DNA of 64,000 nucleotides. It comes from Taxillus chinensis (Eukaryota; Streptophyta; Magnoliopsida; Santalales; Loranthaceae). Made by a program: the position numbers and the translations under genes. This document shows, in pieces, positions 33,568 to 43,647 of the stretch. The stretch covers positions 29,089,543 through 29,153,542 of the forward strand of contig CM042092.1 of the NCBI GenBank assembly GCA_023512835.1. The letters run 5' to 3'. How positions within the stretch are numbered: the stretch's first letter is position 1; every line of letters starts with the position of its first letter. The notes beneath the pieces were generated by a model. It did no database searches. It had not been told where the DNA came from and saw only the letters and a program-made list of their open reading frames with translations.

Positions 33568-34458
33568 TTAGATCAAAGGTTTGTCCGATACTGGTGGGAC
33601 CAAAATAGGTGGATTGGACAAATATTGTTTGATCCTATCAAAAGCTTCTTGACATTTGTCATTCCAAATTTCTGGATTGTTCTTCCGTAAAGTCTTGAAA
33701 ATTGGCTCACATGTGGCTGTTAATTGTGAAATGAATCGAGCAATGTAATTCAATCGCCCGAGGAATCCTCTGACCTCCTTGATGGTTCGGGGTGGGGGCA
33801 TCTCTTGGATAACTCGAACCTTGTCTGGATCAATTTCCACTCCTTTTTGACTCACAATGAAGCCTAACAGTTTTCCCGACATGGCTCCAAAAGTGCATTT
33901 TTCGGGCTTCAATTTGAGTTGATATTTCCGTAGTCTATTAAAAAGCTTACGGAGTACGTTAATGTGATCTTCAGTGCTCCGCGATTTGGCTATCATGTCA
34001 TCCACATAGATCTCGACTTCTTTATGCATCATGTCGTGGAATAGGGTCACCATGGCTCACTGATAGGTTGCCCCTACGTTCTTCAGACCAAAAGGCATCA
34101 CATTATAACAGAATATGCCCCAAAGTGTTGTAAACCTGGTCCTTTCCTTGTGTTCGGGGGCCATGCGAATCTGATTGTACCCCGTGAAACCATCCATGAA
34201 TGAGAATAGAGTGTATTTTGCTGTATTATCCACCAAGGTATCAATATGAGGAAGCGGGAAGTTATCTTTTGGACTGGCCCAGTTCAGATCTCTATAGTCG
34301 ACACACATACGGACTTTGCCTCCTTTCTTCGGTACTGGTACAACATTAGCCACCCATTCTGGATAGTGGGAGACACTTAGGAAACCTGCGTCCCATTGCT
34401 TTTTAACTTCTTCTTTAGGTATGAATTTCTGCTGTACTAACTTGCACTCTGGCTTCAC
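33568..34458 (-). CDS. pol: Ogre reverse transcriptase
   Basis: Copies the element RNA into DNA. The first 133 codons hold VVPVPKKGGKVRMCVDYRDLN, FPLPHID, FSFMDGFTGYNQI (first catalytic Asp) and MPFGLKNVGATYQ. A TGA at 34057 interrupts, where CGA to TGA would fit. The following 161 codons in the same frame begin MVTLFHDMMHKEVEIYVDDMI, with the YVDD active site at 33997-34008, then KCTFGAMSGKLLGFIVS and the thumb region (PPRTIKEVRGFLGRLNYIARFI). A TAA at about 33565 separates it from RNase H. Confidence 0.9.
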
Positions 34459-34470
34459 TGGTATGTGATG

Positions 34471-34834
34471 CTACACTATGTCTGTGTCTAATCCTGGCAT
34501 GTCTTGACAGGACCATGCAAAAACATCTATGTAGCTCCTTAACAGCTCGATTAATTGTTTCTTGATGTCGGCAGCTATCAAAGACCCTACCCTCAATTCT
34601 CTTGGTTCGGCTATCGTCCCCAAATTCACCATTTCTATTGGGTCTTCACTTGGAATGGATAAGCGATCATCCCTTTCCAATAGGCGTATGATCTCTCCCA
34701 ATAGCTCTGGTGTCTCCTCTACCTCATCCTCATCAGCTTCAAACACTGGCTGCTCCCAGTTTGGACTTTGGTCAAACCTTAGGCATCTCATTTCGCTTTC
34801 GCATACAATGTTTTCATTGACATCGTGATACTTG
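34471..34834 (-). CDS. pol: Ogre pol segment before reverse transcriptase (candidate second exon start)
   Basis: An open frame reading YHDVNENIVCESEMRCLRFDQ, then an acidic stretch (EADEDEVEETPELLGEIIRLLERDD) and the linker ELRVGSLIAADIKKQLIELLRSYIDVFAWSCQDMPGLD that precedes RT in Ty3 elements (IDVFAWS..MPG is typical). It is in frame with RT and broken only by a TAG at about 34468 (CAG to TAG would fit). The frame is open upstream to 34923, but the part beyond 34834 is AT-rich and non-conserved in look, and I assign it to the intron. Confidence 0.75.
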
Positions 34835-35017
34835 CTTATAAGAGAATTACAAGTTGGTAACCAAATATGATATGCATATGTTATGAATGGAATGCACCGT
34901 GAAAGATTTGAAGAAAAGTACATTTTATTAAAAAGCTTTTTGATAAAAACAAATATTCACCGCTTCAAGAGACGTTAAAATAGAATACATTAAATCCAGT
35001 GACCCCATGAGCATTAC
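34835..35017 (-). other. Candidate intron between protease and reverse transcriptase
   Basis: 183 nt on the minus strand, from AT|GTAATG (35017) to a pyrimidine-rich stretch ending TTATAAG| (34835). It is AT-rich, has an in-frame TAA right after the donor, and its removal keeps the frame (183 is a multiple of 3) and joins DLPI to KYHDVNEN. Ogre elements are known to carry an intron at this place. The exact splice sites are my reading; an acceptor 4 nt further on would break the frame. Confidence 0.6.
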
Positions 35018-37086
35018 ATTATGGGGAGGTCTAGGCTGGTCCAATTATTCAATGGATGGTTAGGATCCTCTCGCACTAACTGAACCATCTCACTTGGTGC
35101 ATGCTCGTTTGTGTCCAATGCAGCTACAGTCCCTGTTTCGGGCTCAGGTTGGCTCTTATGGATAAACCCTCCAATCCGGAATGTAACATTTAAGGGGGGA
35201 AAGCTCCTCCTTTCTTCTTGTACTGACCTTCTCTACAATCTTGCCATTCTGACTTCCCTCTTCTTGATAGCTTCCCTCTGTATGTCAGCTTGTGTAGAAA
35301 CGTAGCCTAGCCCAAACTTCTCAGTATTTTCTCGGATGGTCAATGGTTTCTGGATTCCTTGAGCCTTTGGTCCTAATCCTTGCCCTGGTTTGTACCCTTG
35401 CTTGATCATGGTGGCTGCAACCATTCTTGCAGCCTTCGAGAGATAATGTATTGGGGCAGAAGTGACATTCACCATCTCGAACGCCCGATAAGAGCATTCT
35501 GGTATATCTTCGTTGTTCTCAACATAAGGAACCGATGCTAGCTTGGTGACTAGGAAACTTGTTTCCCCATAGATGCAAACAAGTTGGTCTCCCATTGCAA
35601 ATTTCATCTTTTGGTGGAGGCTTGACGGCACTGCCCCTGTCATGTGGATCCATGGTCTTCCCAACAAATAGATGTAATATGGCATGATGTCCATCACCTG
35701 AAATTCCACCGTAAAAGTCACCGGCCCAATTAGGAGTGGAATGTCCAGAGTTCCCACCACATCACGTTTGCCTCCATCGAATGCTCGTACCTTCATTGTA
35801 CAAGGGCGCATATAGGATGCGTCGACCGGCAGTTGTTGTAAGATATGTAAAGGCATAATGTTCAAGGCAGAGCCATTGTCGATAAGTACTCGAGCTATAG
35901 TGTGCTCCTTACATTTGACTGTGATATGCAGAGCCTTTATATGCCCCCTTCCTTCCTGGGGCAGCTCGTCATCTCCAAAGCTGATGACGTTGTTCATAAT
36001 GAGGTTACTAGTGAGTCCATCCACATTTGCCACCGGGATGGTTGGAGGAACATAGGCTTGGCTCAGAACCTTCATTAGTACTTCCCGGTGAGGTTGGGAA
36101 TCCATCATTAATGAGAGCAATGAGATGCGAGCTGGTTGTCGACTCAGCTGGTCCACAATGTTATACTCGCTTTGCTTCATGAGTTTCAGAAATTCTGTGG
36201 TTTCCTCTTTAGTGACTGGTGTTCCTTTCTTTGTTACCTCCAGTGTTGCCTCAATGTCTGGTTCCGTAGCTTTTTCTTTCCTTGCTTTGTCAACCATATC
36301 AGGAGCATAAGCACGACCACTCCGGGTTTTGTTTTCTACTACGGTGGCTCCCTGAACTACCTCACAGTTGTAGTTCCATGGGACCGCATTATTTGTCTTG
36401 TAGGGGAAAGGGGCAGGGACACGTATGGTGAGAGGTGTAATTCCATGAGGCAGTAGTGGGACTTCTGGAGTCTTAACATTCAAGACAAGGGGGGTTGGCA
36501 CCCAAGATGGTTTGTATGAAATGTCTCCTTGGATCATGTGGCTTTGACTGTCTGCTTCTCCTCTTGAGAATTCGATCATTCTCTGGTCCATGAGCTTTTG
36601 TACCTGTTTAGCGAACTCGCTACATTGTTCGATGTCGTGTCCCCGTGACATCTTGTGATAAGGGCATTGTTTCTCCCCATCTGTTCCCTTTCCCATCTCT
36701 AGTGCGTCTTTAGTGAGTATATATCCATGTTCCTGCAGCAGGGTAAACAAATATGTTTTCTCCATTCGTACTTGAGAGACCTTCTCTAGTCGTCCTTCAT
36801 TCTCGATACTAGCAACATTGCTGGAGTGTTCTGGGAGAGGATTGCTGTTCACATTTGGCATCCCAATCAGTGCAGAAAAATCTAGCCACTTCGCATCCTT
36901 CAATGCCTGAACCTTCCTTTTGAATGTTATACAATTTTCGATATCATGTCCAGCTCCGCCTGCATGATATTCATATCTAGCATCTGACTTATACCAGGCC
37001 AGGGGAGGAGTCTTTATTTCTCCCAAGGGTATAGGGGTTACCATCCTTGCCTCTAAGAGCTTGCGGTATAATTCTGCATAAGTCAT
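35018..37086 (-). CDS. gag: Ogre Gag C-terminus, protease and G-patch region
   Basis: The frame is open for 617 codons (to 35233), followed after one TAG by about 70 more codons to the candidate intron. Residues 30-60 and 135-165 carry two paired CHHC-like knuckles (YHAGGAGHDIENC, first Cys lost; CPYHKMSRGHDIEQC). Around residues 390-490 is the aspartic protease: ARVLIDNGSALNIMP (active site DNGS) and the flap/C-terminal part with YLLGRPWIH. Near residue 575 lies a glycine-rich G-patch-like motif (GYKPGQGLGPKAQGI), seen in some Tat elements and thought to bind RNA. It is in frame with the gag at 37105-38427. Confidence 0.88.
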
Positions 37087-37104
37087 TAGATTTGGGTCAA
37101 ACTC

Positions 37105-38427
37105 TTATTGTGGTCGACGAGAAGCCTGATTCGCTCCTGCTTGCTGGGTTTGGGCCCTCGGTTGCCCCTGTCCTTGGAATGAGGCTCCTGGTCCTTCCTG
37201 AGTTGCTGGCTTTGGTTGCTCTAGGTATGGTGCTCTCGGTTGAAATGAGTTAAATACCATTGAATATGGAAAAGGAACCCCTCCTTGCAGCAAGTATGGC
37301 ATGAATTGGGGAGGTGGTGCAGGTGTAGCATAGGCAGCTACCGGTGACCCTCTATAGCACCCTGGTGCTTGGTAGAATGTTGGTTGTATCGACGGGTGCG
37401 ATGGGTATACTAGGTTGGTCTCATTTTCCTTCTTTTTTGCTGGTGGTTGAAACCGTTTTGATGCCTCAGCCGCATCACCCTTTAGCTTTCCTCCTTTAAT
37501 TCCACTTTCTACACGTTCACCGAATGCAACCAAGTCTGCAAAGCTGTTGGAGACGTTACCTATCAACTTCTCGTAGTATACGCCTTTTAGTGTGTTGATA
37601 AAAAGAGTGGTGAGTTCTCTTTCAGTAAGGGGAGGTTGGACCTCCACAGTAGTCTGTCTCCATCTTCGTGCATGATCTTTGAAATTTTCCTCGGATACCT
37701 TTTCCATGGACTGCAGGGTTAATCGATCCAGTGCCAGCTCGTTGACATGTTTGTATTGTGCCAAGAAGGAAGTAGCTAATTATTTCCATGTCTTGATGCG
37801 GTTTCCATTTAATTGAAAGTACCAGTGAAGGGATGCCCCAGTTAGGCTTTCCTGGAAACAATGCATGAGGAGCTTGTCTTCACCAGCATAAGCAGCCATC
37901 TTTTGACAGTACATGGCCAAATGTGCCTTTGGACATCGGGTCCCGTTGAACTTCTCAAACTCTGGCATTTTGAACTTTGGTGGCAGCACCACTCCGGGGA
38001 CCAGACATAAGTCTTGTGGGCTGGTCATGCCATAGCTATCGATGCCTTCTATGGCTTTCAATCTTTCCTCCAGTCGTCTAAGAGCAGGGGATTCAATGTC
38101 CTCCTTCGGGGCTAGAGAACCCATTACCTCCATTGCATGTCCCGATGCGGGCATAGTGAAATGAGTTGGATTTGGAGTTGGGGGTTGTGCCATAGCAGGA
38201 TGATTGGTAGGTGCCTGGCTCGGAGCCAGATTGGGCGGTTGAACTGCTTCCTGCCCCTGCTCTTGATGGTGATTGATAGTTCCCCCTGTCGGGGTTCCTC
38301 TTGCCGGGATTCTTTCTCTTTCTTCAATCAGCTTGGTGAGCATATCCATCATCAAAGCCATTGGCCCCTGCAGGGCTTGTTGTGATTGTTCTAGACCCAT
38401 GAGTCTGTTCTCTGCTTCATCTGCCAT
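37105..38427 (-). CDS. gag: Ogre Gag N-terminal and central part (one internal stop)
   Basis: Starts MADEAENRLMGLEQSQQALQ, a predicted helical N-terminus. The Gag domain begins at about residue 165 (PPKFKMPEFEKFNGTRCPKAHLAMYCQKMAAY..LLMHCFQESLTGASLHWYFQL). A TAA at 37780 interrupts just before the conserved LATSFLAQYKHVNEL, and the frame continues to 37105 through NFKDHARRWRQTTVEVQPPLTERELTTLFINTLKG and a proline-rich tail. Gag packages the RNA and forms the particle. A further stop at 37105 lies 6 codons before the next open part. Confidence 0.87.
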
Positions 38428-38980
38428 TGGTTGTGGCTGTGATACTTGATTGCGGCGAGATCTGAGATTGTAAGAGTGCGCAATCCTGGAGAAAGGCTGC
38501 TACCCACCTAGGTACAAGGGAATTTTTATTTGATATGCATGTATGCATGGAATGTATATGCGGAGGGTTAGAAAAATAAACAACTTTATTACAAATAAAA
38601 CACACAATACAAACATTCAATGCTGAAATGCCATGAAAAATGAAAGCTATCGCTATATGATCTTAAGGTATTCTTCCAGTCATCTCCTAAGTAGCACAGT
38701 GCCTCTTCCTCTGGGGTGGTCGCTCACCTGCTTCCTCCCTCTGCTTTAATATAGTCTCTACTTGTTTTTCCCTCAGCTGCAACCTCTGAAGAGCTCCTTC
38801 TAACGATGCTTCTAGCCTTTGGATCTGCTGCCTTAGAGTCTGATTCTCCTAGAGGATAGCTTTCATGTCTGAAGTTAGCTGTGGCTTATGTTGTGCCCTC
38901 CAAGATATGTATGCGGGATAAACATCAGGTTTTGGACTGTTGGGTTGGATCTTGTGTGAGGTGGACCATGCTTGATACAT
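38428..38980 (-). other. Ogre ORF1-gag spacer and ORF1 tail
   Basis: No conserved domain. It contains a broken continuation of ORF1 (about 38690-38980, glutamine/leucine-rich helical residues) and a short AT-rich stretch before the gag start at 38427. Confidence 0.55.
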
Positions 38981-40123
38981 CTATTTTCCTTTTTCTGCGA
39001 GCATGGTTCTGCTGTAAGTGAAGTCACAATCTTCCATGCCAAATAGCACAGGAATAATCTGATGATACCCGACTTGTCTTTCACCCTGCAGTGGTGCATA
39101 TGCAGTTCCTCCCCAAGGACCTAAGAGTGGGACCCAATTGTAGTCCCCGCAGCTATAAATGGAGACCACCGGCATCCAAGGAGCAGTCCAGGTAATGTCA
39201 GCTTCTGTGAGGTTCTTTAACTTCTTTCTCTAGTCTTCAAAGCCTTTAGGTAAGTTCCACTTGCTGAGCAGAATATCCAATAATGTTGTGGCTGGTACCT
39301 GGTAAACAGCAGGAAAACGATGAACACTACAGGGGAAATGACCTTGCAACCAGGTGCATAGGAGAGGCAGGCACCCCATGAACTGTCTCAAGCATGTACT
39401 CCTCAGATAAGTAAGAGATCGAATGGTTTCAGCCAATATAGCAGGAGTAGGGTCATATCTTATGAGCACTTGCTGCACCAAATCTACAATGGCTCCATCG
39501 ATGTGGGCTGGTATCCTTGGAAAAACGACTAGCCCATATATAGCTAATGTAAAAAATTTGTGTGCCCCGGCTTCTGTCGCGGTTTGTATCATTTCTTTGA
39601 TTGTGTCCCATGAAAGATATTCCCGCTCACCATAGGTTGTGGCCGCCGGTGAGTCCCATACTGGCTTTCCCATTATCTCAGCAAAGGCCCTTCGACATGA
39701 TCTTTTGGGCTCCAGTAGATAAATCTTCATTTTGTTTTCCACGGGGATATCCAATAATCTTCTGTATTCTTCTATTATGGGAACAAGATCTATGCTGTTG
39801 AAGTCAAAGCACTGCCGTCGAGGCTCCCAGAAATATATGGCTGCCCCAAGCATATCCTTATCAGCCAGTAGCTCGGTCATATGGAGCAAATCCCCAAACT
39901 GTTGTATATATATGCTTTTCCTTTCATCTGACCACGGCCTCCATATTGTATGTACCTCCTTAGTGTAGTCCAGCTGATCTTCTATGATAATATGTTCTGC
40001 TTTGTGGGCTTCTTCTGGTGGAAAATCTCCAAGGCGAAGTTGGATGTCCCCAGATGCTTGGGCCACCACTGCGACATCCTCTTTATCCTGAAGGCTTTTT
40101 AGGAGATGACTGAAAGTTTCCAT
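38981..40123 (-). CDS. Ogre/Tat extra ORF1 upstream of gag
   Basis: 297 codons open from METFSHLLKSLQD at 40123, then a TAG at 39230, then in frame about 80 more codons (ADITWTAPWMPVVSIYSCGDYNWVPLLGPWGG..YHQIIPVLFGM) to 38981. An ORF in this position is a mark of Ogre/Tat elements; its product has no known function. The sequence looks like the DUF7745-type protein found in plant Tat elements: YFWEPRRQCFDF, LVPIIEEYRRLLDIP, FTLAIYGLVVFPRI, and the conserved tryptophan/glycine-rich C-terminal half. The family name is from memory and would need a profile search. Confidence 0.75.
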
Positions 40124-40782
40124 GCCTATATGAATGTCATGTTATGCATGATGACAGGTTAGGATGGCAGTTAAAACAAATCAGGGCAAATAGACATGAT
40201 AAAGAATAGACCAATAGTAAGGCAAATAAGATGTGCAGGAGATGACTTATGGACTACCCTACAAAACAAAGGTAAGCATGGCATGGAATGAGCAAACAAC
40301 ATGTGGGTCAATTCCCCTGATAGGCTTCTATTGCTACACCTATCTTATTCATTGGTTCCTAAACTTCCTCAATAGAGGGCTCCGTACACCATGGGATTTA
40401 CTGGAGGAGGGTCTTAAAAGGACGTGCCTTAAAGAACCTCAAGCTTGAGTGAGGAGTCCGAGGCCCCATTGCGGATAATGATCAACGCGCTGGGGACCGT
40501 ACTAAACCTCGCTAACCTAGATTATGATAAACCCGGGTATAGGGTTATGCCTGGATGCAACAAGTAGGAAAAGCAGTAAATCACAACTATCATGGTAGTT
40601 AAAGCATATAAATAAATCGCAGTTAAAAAATAAATGACAACTATAATGGCAGTTTAAACAAGTAAATCACAATTATATCTAGAAAAAAAAACAACTTATC
40701 ACGACAATTAAATATATACAATGGTACAATTAAAATAACCTCCTAATCCTAGTTCTAGACCTAACTCTCTAAAGTGTGTATT
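40124..40782 (-). other. Ogre leader between primer site and ORF1
   Basis: No gene seen. The plus strand is A-rich from about 40570 to 40760. It is the untranslated leader that would contain packaging signals, none of which I can recognise. Confidence 0.7.
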
Positions 40783-40800
40783 TCCCTAGCAGAGTCGCTA
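40783..40800 (-). other. Primer-binding site, tRNA-Arg type
   Basis: The minus strand reads TAGCGACTCTGCTAGGGA, 2 nt inside the 5' LTR. It fits the complement of a plant tRNA-Arg 3' end (TGGCGACTCCGCTGGGGA, from memory) at 15 of 18 positions. tRNA-Arg priming is known for Ogre elements. Confidence 0.72.
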
Positions 40801-42729
40801 GCTGTCATCACTATTTTTCGTCCGGGCCCTTTTGGGGTGGGCTTAAATTAAACCAATGGTGAGAAATTTAGAGTCGCCACCAAATGTTTCTGGGGTACAA
40901 TTGGATACTCTCACTTTGAGTAGTTTAAAGGTGTGGTCTGCGTTATCAGAGAAGGGTTCGGGAGTTGGTTACGTGTAGGGAAGGATTAGCACCCCTACAG
41001 CGCCCTTTTGGTATCTATTTTCGGAGGAGGAGGTTTTCTATTTTATTTGCACTGCCACAACTGGGTTAGATTTCCTAAAAAGTCTATGATTTTTATTTAG
41101 CTAAGTTATTTAAAGTCGTGGTTAAAATGGATTTACCCTAAATTTCTAAAGGGAATCCTAAAAGCTTTGGTTTTTTTGTTTGAAGTGGGAATGAGATCCT
41201 AGGGGTTTGTTTTGGTTTTTGGTTTTATTTTGGAAATTGAAGTCCTAAACAATGAAAATATGTGTTTTTTACTTTCCTTTTTTGGTTTTTGGGTTAGAAA
41301 GCATTTTTTGTTTTTTGTGTTTTGTTAAAAAAAACGTTTTGTTTTTGTTTTGTTTTGTTTTTCTTGTTTGTTTGTTTTTCAAGGAGACATTTTTGAAAAC
41401 ATTTTGAAAACCTTTTATTGAAAACGTTTTGGAAAACATTTTGTGGAAATTTCTTTTTTTGTTCTTTTTTAGAATTGTCATATCAAAATACATGCATATC
41501 AAAATAAAACGTGAATTGTGTGGTTGTGACATACAAAAATAACATAAAGCACAAAACCACCCTCTCCCTCTTTTTTTTCTTTTTCTTTCTCATATCTCTC
41601 CTTTTTGTCTCTTTTTTTTTCTTTTTTTTATTCTTCACCTATTACAATTACAACACATACAACATATACCTATAACTTCAGAAAAAACAAACAAATAAAA
41701 TAAATAAAAATACATAATACAAGGAACATACAACACAGCAAAACAAAATACAGGAAAACATATTACATCAAATATAAATATACATAAGTAAAAAAGGTAA
41801 TAAATATAAAACCGACTATGGGGGCTTCCACCCAAACTTCTACTTGGATCCTTGTCTGCACCAACAGTCGCCTGCTCGAATTACAAAATCACCAAGTTCC
41901 AATAGCGTAAATGGCAAAAATCAATTGGGATTTTCATTTGGAGCTTGTAGTAGAGATGAAAGAATATGAAAGTTTTTTTCTGGGTTTTGGGTAGAAAACG
42001 TGGGAAAGGAGGATGATGTATCTTTTTGGGATTTAGATTTTTTTGTGGCTGGAAATGAGGGCAGTAGGTGTAAGGAATAGGGGAATGACAAGGAATTGTT
42101 TTTTTGTGTTTTTGTTTTTGTGAGGGAAACGTAAGGAAAAAGAAGGGTCAGAACTGAAGTTATTTTTGTGTTTTTCGTTTTCTAAAAAAAAAAAAAAAAA
42201 AAAGAGCTGGAACGAGAAAGAGGGAAAGAGGGGTTGGAAAGGATGGGCGATTTTGATTTTTGGGACAGGGAGAGTATTGGGCGAAAATCTGGGTGTTCCT
42301 CTTTTGGGATTAGGGAGTTGGGCGTGAAGATGACAGCAGAGCTCTCTCTTTTTTTTTGTCGGAATCTCCTCCTTTTTTCTGTGCAAAATCTCTCTTTGTT
42401 TTTCTCTTTTCTGTGTGCCAATCCCCCTTTTTCGTTGGAGAAGATGCTAGTTTTAAAGACATTTGGTTCCATCTCATTAATTGCTGCACTTAATGCTTGG
42501 TCGGGTGTATTATTAATTCCAGCATTTTTTTATTTCCGGATTCTATTCGTTGTCAGGTGGTCTGGCGACCTGCGCAGCTCGTGTTTGTCCTTTTTTAAAT
42601 TTTCATTTAGCACTTGTGACCGACAGGCGTTGAAAAACGATTCTGTCAGATGGCCAGCTCATTAAAATGTGTCCCGTGAGTAGCCAGCGAGAATGCCAGC
42701 GAGAGAGTCAGCAAAAGAAGCCGAACAGC

Positions 42730-43010
42730 AAAGGTCAACGGGTCAAAGGATCAAAGTATCGGCAGGGTCAAAGGTTAACGGTCAACGGGTCGAAGGTCGG
42801 TGGGTCGAAGGTCAACGGTCAACGGGTCGAAGTGTCTGCAGGTCGAAGGTCAACGGTCAACAGGTCGAAGGTCGGTCGGTCGAAGGTCAATGGTCAACGG
42901 GTCGAAGTGTCGGCAGGTTGAAGGTCAACGGTCAATGGGTGGAAGGCCGGTGGGTCGAAGGGCAGGGGCAAAGGGTCGAAGGTCAACGGTCAACGGGTCG
43001 AAGTGTCAGC
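42730..43010. repeat. Tandem repeat rich in GGTCAACGGTCAACGGGTCG
   Basis: The partner of 19270-19540 in the other Ogre LTR. Unit order is similar but not the same, showing copy changes after insertion or during reverse transcription. Confidence 0.85.
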
Positions 43011-43017
43011 AGGCTTA

Positions 43018-43165
43018 CAGGCTTCGAGGCTTCAAGGCTTCGAGTCTTCAAGGCTTCGAGGCTTCAAGGCTTCGAGGCTTTGAGGCTTCAAGTCTTCTAG
43101 GCTTCGAGGCTTCAAGGCTTTGAGGCTTCGAGGCTTTGAGTCTTCGAGGCTTCGAGGCTTCGACC
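43018..43165. repeat. 9-bp tandem repeat cttcgaggc / cttcaaggc
   Basis: About sixteen 9-bp units, partner of 19541-19758 plus 28604-28676. The left LTR has about twice as many units, so the array has expanded or shrunk. Confidence 0.88.
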
Positions 43166-43647
43166 TGCCGACACTTCGAAACTTTTAACTACCTTTTTAC
43201 CCCCACCCAAAATGCAAAAATAGACGACCTTTTGGGGATTGTTTGGGAGGACCCGTATTCGTAAAAATACACATTTCGGACTATTCCTCGCATGCACATT
43301 TTCGGGCAGTTTGACCAGGGGCATTGACTGTCTTTTGGCAAATTTGACTTTTTCCAACAAAAATTGTTTTGGCCATAACTTCTTCATTTTAAATCAGAAT
43401 TGAGCTCGGTCAAGTACGTTAGTCTCCAAATTTCATCCTCTATCACCTGGCATTGATCTTGGGATACTTTAGGGGCTTGTAGCAAAGGTTATCTATTTTG
43501 GGCTTCCCTGTTCGTGTAAGTGTATCCATCTTGTGCGAATTGGGGTAATCCTTAAGGACCTGTGTAACAATGTATATGGCATGGGAAAAAAGGTGTATAT
43601 ATCGAATGGGGTTAGTATGTCCAACCCGGACAAAATGGGGTCCAACA

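Larger units (their letters stand above)
8350..43647 (-). mobile_element. Ogre/Tat-type Ty3 retrotransposon with nested insertions
   Basis: Minus-strand element. The 5' LTR is 40803-43647 and the 3' LTR is split into 8350-9375, 18394-19758 and 28599-29154. The internal region (29155-40802) holds an extra ORF before gag, gag, protease, a G-patch-like stretch, reverse transcriptase, two successive RNase H domains and integrase, the layout of the Tat/Ogre lineage. The primer-binding site resembles the complement of tRNA-Arg and a polypurine tract lies at 29155-29168. Without its two later insertions it is about 17.4 kb, typical for this lineage. Gag-pol sits in one frame from 38427 to 31408, with stop codons but, apart from a candidate intron, no frameshift that I can see. 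Confidence 0.9.
40803..43647 (-). repeat. Ogre 5' LTR
   Basis: 2845 bp from TGTCATCACTA to GGGTCCAACA on the plus strand, uninterrupted. It pairs with the three pieces of the left LTR. It contains T-rich tracts (41180-41470), a poly(A) run (42184-42203) and two tandem arrays (about 42730-43010 and 43018-43165). The plus-strand frames at 42234-43123 only translate low-complexity and repeat sequence. Confidence 0.92.

Noticed and set aside
35858..36456. Plus-strand ORFs opposite Ogre gag-protease (and similar ones opposite other pol genes)
   Set aside because: They are antisense shadows of the conserved minus-strand frame, with no motifs of their own.
42184..42203. Poly(A) run as a LINE or processed-pseudogene tail
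   Set aside because: It lies inside the Ogre LTR, and a shorter A run occupies the same place in the partner near 18765; no LINE sequence precedes it.
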